A DNA stretch of 64,000 bases from an uncultured Thermanaerothrix sp. (GCF_938028735.1 NZ_CALIMF010000002.1:434001-498000), one strand, 5' to 3'. Shown: positions 20,762-29,959, numbered from the stretch's first letter. A program made the numbers and translations. Notes: generated by a model not told the origin, from the letters alone.

Positions 20762-21369
20762 CCCCCGTACATGTCAACGTAATCCTGAATGGCCGCCTCA
20801 ATCACCTGCATCGCGTGCTGAGCATCGTAGATGCGTTCAATGAAAGTAGTGGATTCCTTACCTGGCACCAACTTATAGGTGCTGAAGTAGTGCCGCAAAC
20901 GCTCCACCAGCACGTCTGGAAGGTCATTCACATCGTTGGCACTTTCCCAGAAGCGGTCATTGGCTAAAACCGCAATGATTTTGTCGTCAGCGTCGCCGTT
21001 ATCAATCATCAGCATGCCCCCAATGACCCGCGCAGTTAGAATCACCTCCGATTTGGTAATTGGGCGTTCGCTGATAACGCAAATATCTAATGGATCTCCA
21101 TCCCCCCGGTAAGCCCCTCCGGTCAGAGCTCCCACCCTTGCCCCACAATAAGTACGGGGAATAAACCCATACAAAGTGGGAGGCTGGGATGAGGTGCGTT
21201 GAGGCCGGTCCACCTTCAAGTAACCGGTGGTCTTTTCAACCTCGTATTTCACCAGATCAAACGGGGTTAACTCGATATAGGCATAGACCAACTGCGGGGG
21301 CTGGGGACCGGTCTCTAACCCATGCCAGGGATGTGGGCGCCAGCGATAAAACGGATTCGGAAACGTCAA
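20758..21369 (-). CDS. ppa: Inorganic pyrophosphatase (family I)
   Basis: A 203-residue soluble pyrophosphatase. The family I signature DGDPLDICV is present near residue 90, with the upstream [16 protein letters not shown] and [10 protein letters not shown] motifs that bind phosphate. Downstream come [19 protein letters not shown] and an HYFSTYK motif. It hydrolyses pyrophosphate produced in biosynthesis. It stands alone on the minus strand and converges with the dinB-like gene. Confidence 0.95.
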   Translation of the reverse strand: MTFPNPFYRWRPHPWHGLETGPQPPQLVYAYIELTPFDLVKYEVEKTTGYLKVDRPQRTSSQPPTLYGFIPRTYCGARVGALTGGAYRGDGDPLDICVISERPITKSEVILTARVIGGMLMIDNGDADDKIIAVLANDRFWESANDVNDLPDVLVERLRHYFSTYKLVPGKESTTFIERIYDAQHAMQVIEAAIQDYVDMYGG

Positions 21370-21598
21370 GGCAGCACTCCTAAGTAACGACTAGATTTTT
21401 GTGAGAGATCACGATCGACACACTTTGCCGTTCGCCTTGTTACAGCGCCCTTATTTTAAGCCCTCTCCCCTGAATGCGCCAGTGTTCAGCCTGCCCGTTC
21501 GCTCAATCCGCGCCTACATCTTTGCTGATACGTGTTAGAATGAACCTGTTCTCGGCTAGAGAGGACAAGGCCATCTCATATCCTAAGGAGTCATAAAA

Positions 21599-21949
21599 GT
21601 GGAAGAAACCCCCAATGTACCTGAAGCGGTTGAGGTCAGCGAGCCGGTGCTTTACAGTAGCAGAGCACTCGTCCTGGTGACCACCTTGCTCAGCATCTTT
21701 TCATGGGTAGTCCTGGCTGCATTCCTAGCGGATGTAATCGCCCAAGTGATCAACATCCAGATCACCCTGACCCAGCAAAGCCTGAGCCTGGCTGAGGTGC
21801 TGCGTCAACCTTCTGCGGTGTCGTTCCTGATCACCAACATTAGCACGCCCCTCTTTACCGGGATCGGACTGTTCCTGGTCATGCAAGGTAGTGCCATTGG
21901 TTTAAGCCTGCTCCGCGAAATGGACCTAATGAACCGGCACGTGCTTTAA
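21599..21949 (+). CDS. Small membrane protein, unknown function
   Basis: A 116-residue protein starting at a GTG with AAGGAG nine bases upstream. It has two predicted membrane helices (about residues 24-48 and 83-105) separated by a polar loop that contains ITLTQQSLSLAEVLRQPSAV. The short N- and C-terminal tails are acidic and mixed. I recognise no family. It is separated from ppa by a 229-base divergent region in which a weak TAGAAT box (near 21535) is the only regulatory hint. Confidence 0.6.
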   Translation: MEETPNVPEAVEVSEPVLYSSRALVLVTTLLSIFSWVVLAAFLADVIAQVINIQITLTQQSLSLAEVLRQPSAVSFLITNISTPLFTGIGLFLVMQGSAIGLSLLREMDLMNRHVL

Positions 21950-22176
21950 GACCCAGCCTCGCGCTCTCATACTCCGTAATACTTTGTAATCTCATCTCCA
22001 GAGCCCCTGGTCAATCACCTGAAACCATGGGCATTTGGAGATGGTTTTTAACTATTGATAAGTAATGTTTATTGAAATTCATTGTTTTTAATTATATAAT
22101 GTGGTTAGATAGATGTCTGCCCGGTTATCTGGTCTTCGAGACCCTCTCAACGACGGACATCTATGGGGAGCATCCC

Positions 22177-22422
22177 ATGTACTACGTAATCGTTGTACTC
22201 TGGGCAATCGCTTGTGTAGCGTGCTACGGGCTACGGCGATTGGAACGCAAGGTTCTCACCATTTCCTGCCTGGCCGTGCCACTGGGAGGATTGCTCATTA
22301 GTCTCTTCCTTATGAGCCTCAATATACGCACCACTGCTTACATTCTCATTGCTGTCACGGCCTATCTTTTCCTGATCTTGCTTTCCGCCATCCTCACCCA
22401 GCACCCCAAAGCCACTTCATAG
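22177..22422 (+). CDS. Small three-helix membrane protein, unknown function
   Basis: An 81-residue hydrophobic protein with three predicted helices (about residues 3-15, 24-44 and 49-70) and a RRLERK turn after the first. The ATG at 22177 is chosen because GGGGAG lies eight bases upstream; a longer frame from 22072 begins with TTG and has no such site. No family is recognised. The preceding ~225 bases are AT-rich and hold no gene. Confidence 0.45.
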   Translation: MYYVIVVLWAIACVACYGLRRLERKVLTISCLAVPLGGLLISLFLMSLNIRTTAYILIAVTAYLFLILLSAILTQHPKATS

Positions 22423-22491
22423 ATATAGATTCTGAAGCGATAAATCCTTAAGAATTTCAATGCGACTGTTTCAAAAATGGGGTTGAATAGC

Positions 22492-22525
22492 GTTTCCGGG
22501 GCGATTGGCGAATTGCCCCGGAAAC
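22492..22525. repeat. Perfect 11-base inverted repeat
   Basis: GTTTCCGGGGC (22492-22502) and GCCCCGGAAAC (22515-22525) can form an eleven-pair hairpin with a 12-base loop. Neither side is followed by a T-run, so a standard terminator is unlikely. It lies just upstream of the trpB promoter. Confidence 0.5.
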
Positions 22526-22554
22526 AAAACCCTAAATCTCTTTCAATCGGGCTA

Positions 22555-22582
22555 TTGACAAAACGCCTGAAAGCCATATAAT
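22555..22582 (+). promoter_or_regulatory. Consensus promoter of the trpB T-box transcript
   Basis: TTGACA (22555-22560) and TATAAT (22577-22582) are both perfect consensus hexamers, spaced by 16 bases. Transcription would begin near 22590, just before the T-box stem I. Confidence 0.85.
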
Positions 22583-22604
22583 CAAGCAAAACAAAATATT
22601 GAAA

Positions 22605-22930
22605 AACGTTGAAGAGGACGAGTAAGCAGCGCCAGGGCGCTCCAGAGAGCAGGGTAAAGGTGAGAGCCTGCGCGTACAGCGTTGCCGAATGGACCTTGGA
22701 GTTGCAGGGCGAACTCCCGATGAGCGGGATAGTAGCCTGAGCCGGAGTTGCCACCGTTATCAGGGCAAAGGGTATCGTGATCGGACCACTGTACCCGTAA
22801 CGAGTGAGGCTGGCTTTCTTCCCCCGCGTGCTTTCACCGGGGGCTTTTCGTTAGGAAAGCCACCTAACTGGAGTGGCACCGCGGACACCAAGCGTGTTCG
22901 TCTCCAAACGAGGCGAACACGCTTTTATTT
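22605..22930 (+). ncRNA. T-box riboswitch, tryptophan-specific, upstream of trpB
   Basis: This leader has the main parts of a tRNA-sensing T-box. Stem I carries AGTA at 22621-22624, facing GAA at 22687-22689 (the loop-E/S-turn), directly before the specifier codon TGG (22690-22692), followed by a purine. A stem III lies near 22815-22845. The T-box sequence TGGCACCGCGG is at 22874-22884; its TGGC bulge would pair with a tRNA ending in GCCA, fitting the G73 discriminator of bacterial tRNA-Trp. A terminator hairpin follows at 22890-22924 with a T-rich tail. Uncharged tRNA-Trp should stabilise the antiterminator and switch trpB on. Confidence 0.93.
22890..22930 (+). terminator. T-box intrinsic terminator
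   Basis: A 15-pair stem (22890-22904 with 22910-22924, one G-T pair) with a five-base loop CAAAC is followed by TTTATTTT. The T-box antiterminator sequence lies immediately upstream. Confidence 0.88.
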
Positions 22931-23005
22931 TGGTGTGCCAACAAAAAAGGCAGATCCTTCAAAAAGTATCCTTGCTCTAAACTAATTATCCAAAGGAGGC
23001 TTACC

Positions 23006-24385
23006 ATGTCTGAACAGACCCGCTTTATCCTCAATGAAAACGACCTGCCCCGTTTCTGGTACAATGTTCTGGCCGACATGCCGGTACCCCTTAGCCCACC
23101 TCTGCATCCGGCAACTGGCCAGCCGCTGAGCCCAGATGATCTCAGCGTGCTCTTTCCAATGGAGTTGATCTTGCAAGAGGTCAGTCCGGAACGCTACATT
23201 GAGATACCCGAACCTGTACGTGAGGCCTATAAACTCTATCGCCCCACCCCGTTAATTCGCGCCCGGCGTCTTGAAAAGGCCCTCGGTACCCCAGCACACA
23301 TCTACTACAAATATGAGGGGGTCTCCCCTTCGGGGAGCCACAAGACCAATACGGCCCTGGCTCAGGCTTTCTATAACAAGGCCGCTGGAACGCATGCCCT
23401 GACCACAGAAACAGGCGCCGGGCAGTGGGGGTCGGCCCTGGCCATGGCTTGCCGCTTCTTTGACCTCGACCTAGAAGTGTACATGGTCAAGGTTTCTTAC
23501 CAGCAGAAACCCTACCGTCGTTTCTTGATGGAGACCTACGGCGCCCAGGTTTTCGCCAGTCCCACTGATCGCACACAGGCTGGACGTGCCATCCTAGCGA
23601 CCAACCCCGAACACCCCGGCTCCCTCGGCGTTGCCATCTCTGAAGCCGTTGAGGTGGCCGCTACCTCAGGCGGAAAGAAAAAGTATAGCCTAGGGTCAGT
23701 GCTCAATCACGTTATTCTGCATCAAACTGTGATTGGTGAGGAAGCCCTCAAGCAAATGGACATGGCCGGTGAGTATCCGGATATGGTCATTGGGTGCATT
23801 GGCGGGGGTTCCAATTTCTCAGGGATTGCGTTCCCCTTCCTGCGCGAGAATCTGCGGAACGGCCAGCGCACTCGGTTGATCGCCGTTGAGCCCACCGCTG
23901 CCCCCTCACTAACTCGTGGCATCTATGCTTACGACTTTGGTGACACGGCCGGGATGACCCCCTTGATGAAGATGTACACCCTGGGACACTCATTCACTCC
24001 ACCGGCCATTCATGCCGGCGGTCTGCGCTATCACGGGATGGCACCCACCCTGTGCGCCCTCTACGATGCGGGCTATATCGAGGCCGTGGCTGTGCCTCAA
24101 CGATCCGTTTTCGAAGCCGCCGTGCTCTTCACCCATACCGAGGGCATCCTACCCGCACCCGAATCAGCCCATGCTATTCGGGTCGCCATTGATGAAGCCC
24201 TGAAGGCCAAGGAGGCAGGCGAGAAACGGGTCATCCTTTTCAACCTCTCTGGCCACGGGCACTTCGACCTGAGCGCCTACAATGCCTACAACAATGGGCA
24301 ACTCGAAGACCTGGCCCTCCCTGAAGAGGAAATTGCGGCCATTCCCACGCGCCTGCCTCAGATTTCCCAGAGCCAGGCCGCTTAA
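23006..24385 (+). CDS. trpB: Tryptophan synthase beta chain, TrpB2 type
   Basis: A 459-residue PLP enzyme of the longer TrpB2 branch. The PLP lysine is K113 in GSHKTNTA, and [12 protein letters not shown] follows near residue 137. [11 protein letters not shown] binds the cofactor phosphate, and the N-terminal extension and [15 protein letters not shown] are typical of TrpB2. It condenses indole with serine. TrpB2 enzymes often act without a strict TrpA partner, and no trpA is near. AAAGGAGG lies eight bases before the ATG. Control by a Trp-specific T-box supports a true role in tryptophan supply. Confidence 0.93.
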   Translation: MSEQTRFILNENDLPRFWYNVLADMPVPLSPPLHPATGQPLSPDDLSVLFPMELILQEVSPERYIEIPEPVREAYKLYRPTPLIRARRLEKALGTPAHIYYKYEGVSPSGSHKTNTALAQAFYNKAAGTHALTTETGAGQWGSALAMACRFFDLDLEVYMVKVSYQQKPYRRFLMETYGAQVFASPTDRTQAGRAILATNPEHPGSLGVAISEAVEVAATSGGKKKYSLGSVLNHVILHQTVIGEEALKQMDMAGEYPDMVIGCIGGGSNFSGIAFPFLRENLRNGQRTRLIAVEPTAAPSLTRGIYAYDFGDTAGMTPLMKMYTLGHSFTPPAIHAGGLRYHGMAPTLCALYDAGYIEAVAVPQRSVFEAAVLFTHTEGILPAPESAHAIRVAIDEALKAKEAGEKRVILFNLSGHGHFDLSAYNAYNNGQLEDLALPEEEIAAIPTRLPQISQSQAA

Positions 24386-24438
24386 GTAAGGGAAACGGGC
24401 CAGCACGGGCCTCTCCACACACTGCACCTGCTGAAATG

Positions 24439-24476
24439 CCTCCAACGGGGTTATCCAACACTGACCCCGTTGGAGG
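24439..24476. terminator. Hairpin between convergent trpB and the ccm-rnh operon
   Basis: CCTCCAACGGGGT (24439-24451) pairs perfectly with ACCCCGTTGGAGG (24464-24476) across a 12-base loop. It lies between two convergent genes and probably ends both transcripts. The T-runs are short on both sides, so efficiency is uncertain. Confidence 0.6.
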
Positions 24477-24495
24477 TCTTAAGTCCGCTTCTTGC

Positions 24496-25113
24496 TCACT
24501 TACGCCCAAAATCGGCAGGGTTCTCACCCCACTGCGCCGTTTCCCACTTGAGCAGGGGATTGTGGAAGGTATGGGTCTGTAGCCATTGTTCAGCCCGCCT
24601 AATGCGTTCAAAAAGAGCGGCGCGCTCCGGGCGCTCAGGCAATCGCGTACGGCAGCGTTTCAGAGTTACCCACAGCAAGGCAACCTCCGAATCCGAGTAT
24701 ACCGGGGCCGGGTCATTGCGCTCCACCAACATCATCAACGTCTCGACAATAGCCAAGAACTCCCCGATATTGTTGCTCCCATCGGGTAAGGGGCCTACGT
24801 GAAAAACCTCACGGCGCGAGGGAAGGTGCACACAGCGGTATTCCAGTCGCTGGCGGGCAGTGTCGTAGGCCGCATCCACGCAGTAACCCTGTGACGGTGC
24901 TGGCGAATAAGACTGGCGCGGAGGGCGCTGACGTTCAGCCAAAACCTCGAGATAAGGCCGCTGCAACGCCCGTTCCGCGGCCTCGCGCGTGTCAAATCCC
25001 ATGTACTGAGCGCCCGGGAACCCCTCCACCTGCGCCTTACAGGCCTCCCAGGAATCAAACACTCCACGTTCCCGTCCTTGCCAGACGGCATAAAACTGCT
25101 GCCTCTTTCCCAC
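24496..25113 (-). CDS. rnhA: Ribonuclease H with N-terminal viroplasmin domain
   Basis: A 205-residue protein. Residues 4-50 form a viroplasmin-like RNA/DNA hybrid-binding domain (FYAVWQGRERGVFDSW, then QYMGFDTREAAERAL). The RNase H fold follows, with acidic residues D80 (CVDAAYD), E118 (NNIGEF), D141 (YSDSE) and D201 (ENPADFG), a complete catalytic set of the Bacillus YpdQ/RnhA-like branch. It cleaves RNA in RNA-DNA hybrids. It starts six bases after the ccmD-like gene and so is likely the last gene of the cytochrome c operon, an unexpected partner. Confidence 0.88.
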   Translation of the reverse strand: MGKRQQFYAVWQGRERGVFDSWEACKAQVEGFPGAQYMGFDTREAAERALQRPYLEVLAERQRPPRQSYSPAPSQGYCVDAAYDTARQRLEYRCVHLPSRREVFHVGPLPDGSNNIGEFLAIVETLMMLVERNDPAPVYSDSEVALLWVTLKRCRTRLPERPERAALFERIRRAEQWLQTHTFHNPLLKWETAQWGENPADFGRK

Positions 25114-25119
25114 GGGACC

Positions 25120-25314
25120 TCACACAGGCTGATGCGGCTTAGCTTCCCCTGCCTGGGGATTGGTCTTTTCGGCTTCAAGTTGCGTCAGCAGGGCTTCATC
25201 CTGACGCAAATGATGCCAGCGCACTACTAAACTCACCAGGTAGGCGAGCATGGCCCCAAAGATGATCACATACCCTGTTATAAAGTAGTTAACTGTATTG
25301 GCTGGCTGATCCAT
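25120..25314 (-). CDS. ccmD: CcmD-like small membrane protein
   Basis: A 64-residue protein with one N-terminal membrane helix (about residues 9-31), an RWHHLRQDEALL segment and a charged tail. Size, topology and position directly after ccmC match CcmD, which helps release haem-loaded CcmE from CcmABC. Sequence conservation in this family is very low, so the call rests mostly on context. Confidence 0.65.
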   Translation of the reverse strand: MDQPANTVNYFITGYVIIFGAMLAYLVSLVVRWHHLRQDEALLTQLEAEKTNPQAGEAKPHQPV

Positions 25315-25327
25315 GGTCTTTTCCTCA

Positions 25328-26026
25328 TTACGATTGCAATTTGAGACGCAATTGTTCCACCCGCTCGCCTAACTCGCCCAAGCGCAGACGATGCCACAGC
25401 AAAGCCATAAACAACAACGAGAACGCCACCAAACTGACCATCAACGTCTGAGTCATTCGGGGGGTCATGGCAAAAGCCCCGGTGACCGTCGGATCACCCC
25501 CTCCCAGCACAACCGGATGAATGGTGCGGAAAATGCGGATGGAGAAGAAGGTGAGCGGGACGCTTAGAAAGCCCACAATGGCATAGACGGCTCCAAAACG
25601 CGCCCGGCGTTCCGGATCCTCGATGCCCTGGCGCAGCATAAGATAAGCAACGTAAACCAATTCCATAATTGTAGCCGTCGTCAGGCGCGGGTCCCATGTC
25701 CACCAAGTGTTCCAAACCGGGCGTGCCCAAATCATACCCGTTACCACGTTGATCAACGTAAACACCAGGCCGATCTCTACGGCGGCCACTCCAAGCAAAT
25801 CCCAACGGCTGCGACGGGTCACCAAGTAAGCAATACCTGCCACTGCCGCTAGCCCAAAGCCCAGCATACCAACCCAGCCAGCAGCCACATGAAAATAAAA
25901 CACCTTCTGAACCGCTCCCATAACCCGCTCTAACGGAGCGTAAAAGAAGACCATGCCAGTTGCCACTGCCAATGCCAGACCGGCGGCTACATCCATTGCC
26001 ACTAAAGCACGGGGAGTTGTTGACAT
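25328..26026 (-). CDS. ccmC: Haem exporter permease CcmC
   Basis: A 232-residue protein with six membrane helices. It carries the haem-binding WWD-type signature NTWWTWDPRLTTATIMELV near residue 115 and flanking conserved histidines (FYFHVAAGWVGM and the loop near TIHPVVLGG). CcmC attaches haem to CcmE on the outer membrane face. The ATG at 26026 has AGGAGG six bases upstream; a start at 26044 would overlap ccmB but lacks such a site. Confidence 0.92.
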   Translation of the reverse strand: MSTTPRALVAMDVAAGLALAVATGMVFFYAPLERVMGAVQKVFYFHVAAGWVGMLGFGLAAVAGIAYLVTRRSRWDLLGVAAVEIGLVFTLINVVTGMIWARPVWNTWWTWDPRLTTATIMELVYVAYLMLRQGIEDPERRARFGAVYAIVGFLSVPLTFFSIRIFRTIHPVVLGGGDPTVTGAFAMTPRMTQTLMVSLVAFSLLFMALLWHRLRLGELGERVEQLRLKLQS

Positions 26027-26040
26027 GGAAACCTCCTCAA

Positions 26041-26730
26041 TCACTCTTCCAAAATAGAATCAAATACCATAAACGCTACCGAAGTGAAAATTACATCATA
26101 AACCCCTAAAAGGTTTAACCAAGGACGAATTTCTTCCAAAGGTAAAGTCTGCAAATAACCACCTGTGGCTTTGACGGCGGCCACCACCACTGGGATCACT
26201 ACTGGAAACAGCAAAATTGGGAGAAGGATATCGCGTGTACGAGCCTGGACTGCCATGCTAGCCAATAGCGTCCCTACCGCCACATAGCCTTCAGAGCCTA
26301 AAAGCACCACCAGGACAACGCCGGGTAAAATCAGAGAGGCATTATAAAAAAGCCCAAACAGCGGGAGCATAATTGCGGCCACAATGAGCATGAAAACCCA
26401 ATTAGCCAACGCCTTGCCCGCGTAAATTGCGGCCCGATCCACCGGCGCCAGCAAAAGGCCATCCAAGCAACCTCGATCCTTTTCAACCGCTAGTGAGCGG
26501 TTCAGCCCCAATGTGCCTGCAAAGGTTAGGGTAACCCACAGCACCCCCGCGCTAAGACTAGCGCGCAACTGAGTTTGCAACTCGAGAGCAAAATTGAAAA
26601 TAAAGATGACCAATAAGGCAAAAACCAGCATTGCCGAGAGCAACTCACGGCTGCGCCATTCGGCTGCCAGATCCTTCCATAACACAGCCAGGGTGGCCTG
26701 CCAGAACGAAACCGCCCCCGTTGCCTTCAC
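26041..26730 (-). CDS. ccmB: Haem exporter permease CcmB
   Basis: A 229-residue ABC membrane subunit with six hydrophobic helices. The N-terminal LWKDLAAEWRSRELLSAMLVF and the EKDRGCLDGLLLAPVDRAAIY loop are classic for CcmB. It partners CcmA; the complex uses ATP to release holo-CcmE from CcmC. Its start overlaps the ccmA stop by four bases. Confidence 0.92.
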   Translation of the reverse strand: MKATGAVSFWQATLAVLWKDLAAEWRSRELLSAMLVFALLVIFIFNFALELQTQLRASLSAGVLWVTLTFAGTLGLNRSLAVEKDRGCLDGLLLAPVDRAAIYAGKALANWVFMLIVAAIMLPLFGLFYNASLILPGVVLVVLLGSEGYVAVGTLLASMAVQARTRDILLPILLFPVVIPVVVAAVKATGGYLQTLPLEEIRPWLNLLGVYDVIFTSVAFMVFDSILEE

Positions 26731-27467
26731 GGAAACACCTCCTTAGAAACAGAAGCGGCATTTTGAGGCCCCAACGCCTGCCGGTAAAAGGTCAACAAGG
26801 CATCGCCGGCCAGATCTTCGCGCCGCGCGCTCGCCTGGATACACCCCCCGCTAAGCACATCAAAGCGCGAAGCTAGGTCTGCCGCGCGCGCCAGATCATG
26901 CGAGGTCATGACCACTGTCCGCCCCCTGGTGGCCACCTGGCGCAACAGGTGATCGAGCATGTCACAGGCCTCCTGATCCAGCCCAGTATGTGGCTCATCC
27001 AACAAAAGCACTTCGGGATCGTGCAGAATAGCCCGCCCAATGGCCAGTCGTTGCTGCATCCCACGCGAAAAAGTCCGCACCAGGTCACGCCGCCGTGCCC
27101 AAAGCCCCACTAGGGTCAGGACTTCACGAATGCGGGTCTCTGCATTTCGCAATCCGTAGAGCCGGGCATAAAAGCGCAAGTTCTCCTCGGCGCTTAAGTC
27201 TCCATAGAGTAGCGGTTGGTGTGAGACCACGCCCAAACGCTGCCGCACCCAGGCGGCCTGATCCCTCAACCGGTAACCAGCAATCCAAACTTCGCCCAGG
27301 GTTGGCTTAGAAAGAGAGGCCAGGATGCGCAGTAGCGTGGTTTTCCCCGCGCCGTTTGGGCCCAATAAGGCAACAAACTCACCCTCCTCCACACGCAGGT
27401 CCAGCCCACGTAGCACCACTTTAGGGCCATAACGTTTGGTGAGATGCCGTACTTCGATGAGCACCAT
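26727..27467 (-). CDS. ccmA: Haem exporter ATP-binding protein CcmA
   Basis: A 246-residue ATPase. Walker A GPNGAGKTTLLR is near residue 35, the signature FSRGMQQRLAIGRA near 135 and Walker B VLLLDEPHTGLD near 155, followed by the switch His in VMTSHD. The length and its place directly before ccmB identify it within the broad ABC family. The gene starts 11 bases after the di-heme cytochrome gene on the same strand. Confidence 0.92.
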   Translation of the reverse strand: MVLIEVRHLTKRYGPKVVLRGLDLRVEEGEFVALLGPNGAGKTTLLRILASLSKPTLGEVWIAGYRLRDQAAWVRQRLGVVSHQPLLYGDLSAEENLRFYARLYGLRNAETRIREVLTLVGLWARRRDLVRTFSRGMQQRLAIGRAILHDPEVLLLDEPHTGLDQEACDMLDHLLRQVATRGRTVVMTSHDLARAADLASRFDVLSGGCIQASARREDLAGDALLTFYRQALGPQNAASVSKEVFP

Positions 27468-27478
27468 GCTTCGCTCTT

Positions 27479-29410
27479 TTATACCTTGGGCTGTTTTAGA
27501 TTACGTAGTCGGGCTTTCAGCTCCTCCCGACGCGTGCGATAGGCTTCTTCCGGTAGTTCACCCGCCCGATAAAGATCATCCAGGGCAATAATCGCATCCA
27601 AGATGGCCGCCGGGTCCTCGCTCTCACCCACCGATGAGGATTCCACCACCCGTTGAAAACGTGTTTGTCGCCAGTACCACATGCCCACCCCCAATCCTAC
27701 GACTACAAACACTGCCAAACCCAGGATCAACCCGCTTCCGGTGTTCAGGTTTATGCGCCAAGGGAAGGCCTGCCGCACCCCCAGAGTGAGATCTAGCGTT
27801 GATCCCGCCTCCAACGCAGAGGCAGTAAAGACCTGCAAGGTCATCCCCTGTACCTGGCGCGTGCCCATGGCTTGCAAACGGGGACCGCTCAGGTTGATCC
27901 CCTCCTGAGGGGCCATGATCACTGCTGCCTCTACCGGCATTGGCACCGGGATACTCAGCGACACCTGGCGTGTCATGGGCAGTTCATACGCAAATAGGAG
28001 CTGGTAACTCATCCCTGGGTAAACAGGCTCGGTATCGCCAAAACCATTGCCCGTTGCTACATAACGCCCTCCCAACATTCCATCCTGAAATTGGAGATTT
28101 TCAGCACCGGCGGGCAAGGCTACGCTAAACACCGGGCCATTGGTTTCAGAAGCCACCAGTACTCGATCGCTCGCATTGCTGTAGAGCAAAAGCTCCACCA
28201 CCTGCAAACGTTCATTGCTGAGCACGTCCAGAAAAACATGCATACGCTCTGCACGAAGCACCGAGACATCGGTCGTGGTTTCGTAAACAGCCACCGAGAG
28301 ATCAATCGGTTGGTCAGTTGAAGCCATGTCCTGATTTTGGACGTGATAAGCTTGGGACTCAAAAGAAAGATTCTGGTAACTCACCGTGACCAGCAGAATC
28401 CGTCCGGGTTGAATTTCAACCTCTGTGAAAGCAAAACGTCCCTGCACATCCGTGCGTGTGGTGCGTTCAAAAGCGGTGGTCATGCCATCAAAGGCCAATA
28501 AGCGCACCTCAACGTCCGCCAGCGTTTTTCCCAGTGTTGCATTGCTAACCTGACCGGTGACTGTAGCCAGCGCAATGGCTGGGAGTGAGGTCACGGGGGT
28601 TGAGGTCACCTGGGAGGCGGGCTCCGGCGTAGTAATTGCTGCCGGTAGGCTTCCCTCCTCAATCCCCCGGGTGGTAGCGGAGGGCACGGCAAACGAGAGC
28701 CAGCGTACGTAACCCGCCACGGCCCATAGGTCCTCATCGCTTAACCTCTGCGCGAATCCAGGCATGGCAGGGGCAACTCCCATCTGAATAGCGGTGTAAA
28801 TCTCGTGTAAGGAACGCTCCGCCAGGACCCCAGGTTCACTCCGCCAGTTCGAGAGGGTAACACCCAGAGAAGCGGCCTGCGGGCCATCCCCCTGTCCCCC
28901 CGGGCCATGACAGACCTGACATTCCTGGGCATAGATTTCGGCGCCACGTTGTAACACTACCTCTGAAAGACTCAGGGAAAGCGCATAAGCCACCACGTCC
29001 CAACGCTGCCGATCACTCAGGGAGCGGAAACCCGGCATATACCGCTCAATGTTGCCCTGAGTCACAACTCTATACCACGCTACCGGATTGGCCTCACGTG
29101 CCCGCTGGAGATCGGCCAAAGCAGGCACGGCCACGGGCAATTGCGCCGCCTGAGGGCCATCCCCCATTCCCTGCTCGCCATGGCAGGGGGCACATTTCTC
29201 ACGGTAGATGGCTTCACCCTGACGCGGGTCCGGTGGAACAAGAGGGAGCGCCTCACCAGTCGGAGTGGGTTGAGCCGCGACAAACGACTGGGCATCTGGA
29301 GGAGGGGTAACATCGGCCGCCAGCGAGCACCCAACCAAGAAAAGCGCCAACCACCCCCCAAGAAGAATCCCCAGAGCCATGTAGTGATAACGACTCATCA
29401 ATGCTTTCAT
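27479..29410 (-). CDS. Di-heme c-type cytochrome lipoprotein with SHOCT-like tail
   Basis: A 643-residue protein. A signal with lipobox FLVGC (Cys near residue 28) precedes two mono-heme cytochrome c domains with CAPCH (~residue 72) and CQVCH (~residue 165), each followed by a downstream Met (YMPGF, AMPGF). A carboxypeptidase-regulatory-like beta domain follows, then a long beta-rich region, one membrane helix (~residues 560-580) and a cytoplasmic tail, ALDDLYRAGELPEEAYRTRR. The true start is the ATG at 29410, overlapping the upstream stop as ATGA. As a likely client encoded inside the ccm operon, it may carry electrons at the outer membrane face. The partner is unknown. Confidence 0.82.
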   Translation of the reverse strand: MKALMSRYHYMALGILLGGWLALFLVGCSLAADVTPPPDAQSFVAAQPTPTGEALPLVPPDPRQGEAIYREKCAPCHGEQGMGDGPQAAQLPVAVPALADLQRAREANPVAWYRVVTQGNIERYMPGFRSLSDRQRWDVVAYALSLSLSEVVLQRGAEIYAQECQVCHGPGGQGDGPQAASLGVTLSNWRSEPGVLAERSLHEIYTAIQMGVAPAMPGFAQRLSDEDLWAVAGYVRWLSFAVPSATTRGIEEGSLPAAITTPEPASQVTSTPVTSLPAIALATVTGQVSNATLGKTLADVEVRLLAFDGMTTAFERTTRTDVQGRFAFTEVEIQPGRILLVTVSYQNLSFESQAYHVQNQDMASTDQPIDLSVAVYETTTDVSVLRAERMHVFLDVLSNERLQVVELLLYSNASDRVLVASETNGPVFSVALPAGAENLQFQDGMLGGRYVATGNGFGDTEPVYPGMSYQLLFAYELPMTRQVSLSIPVPMPVEAAVIMAPQEGINLSGPRLQAMGTRQVQGMTLQVFTASALEAGSTLDLTLGVRQAFPWRINLNTGSGLILGLAVFVVVGLGVGMWYWRQTRFQRVVESSSVGESEDPAAILDAIIALDDLYRAGELPEEAYRTRREELKARLRNLKQPKV

Positions 29411-29946
29411 CCGTTTGCCCTCAAAGCAGCCCCGCACTTGGGACAAAATCGATCTTCTTGTCGCACCGGTTGACCACATTGGGGGCAAAAACCGGCCCCC
29501 TTTCCCTGGCGTTCGCGTCGGCGTTCAGCGATGAGGCGCTCAATCTCATCCATCTCCTCTGGCAGGGCCTCATCCCCATACGCGGCCCGTCGCGCCCCAA
29601 GCATGGCCTCCAACCGTGCTTCGGCCCCGCCCTCTGCCGCTGAGATCTCCAGTTCGTCCAGTTGACGCAAAACTTGCACTGCAGCCTGACGCATGCCTTC
29701 ACGCTGAGTCGGATAATCTTCTTCAGGGATTTTTCCCAAAGCGTAATCAAAATCCAGTTCTAGCAAAGCATTGATCAAGCGATCGCGCTCCGCCAGCAGG
29801 CTGGAACGAAGGTGTTCACGGCTATCTGCTGCCGCTTGCGCAGCGGATGAAACCCGGCGCAAGCGGAGATCAAGGAAGGGCTGGCTGAGGTAGAATCCCA
29901 CTAATAATGCTAGCGCCAGGATGAGAAATAATGCACCTAGTTCCAT
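29407..29946 (-). CDS. CcmI-like membrane protein with C-terminal zinc ribbon
   Basis: A 179-residue protein. One N-terminal helix (residues 4-22) is followed by a coiled-coil region containing RDRLINALLELDFDYALGKIPEEDY, as in the N-terminus of CcmI/CycH. The C-terminus is a double CxxC zinc ribbon, CPQC and CPKC, absent from proteobacterial CcmI. No TPR domain is present. The ATG at 29946 has AAGGAG nine bases upstream; a longer frame starts at 30006. Position within the ccm operon supports a role in apocytochrome handling, but this is inference. Confidence 0.7.
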   Translation of the reverse strand: MELGALFLILALALLVGFYLSQPFLDLRLRRVSSAAQAAADSREHLRSSLLAERDRLINALLELDFDYALGKIPEEDYPTQREGMRQAAVQVLRQLDELEISAAEGGAEARLEAMLGARRAAYGDEALPEEMDEIERLIAERRRERQGKGAGFCPQCGQPVRQEDRFCPKCGAALRANG

Positions 29947-29959
29947 AAAGTCATACTCC

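Noticed and set aside
22072..22176. N-terminal extension of the small membrane protein from TTG 22072
   Set aside because: No ribosome binding site, while ATG 22177 has GGGGAG at a good distance.
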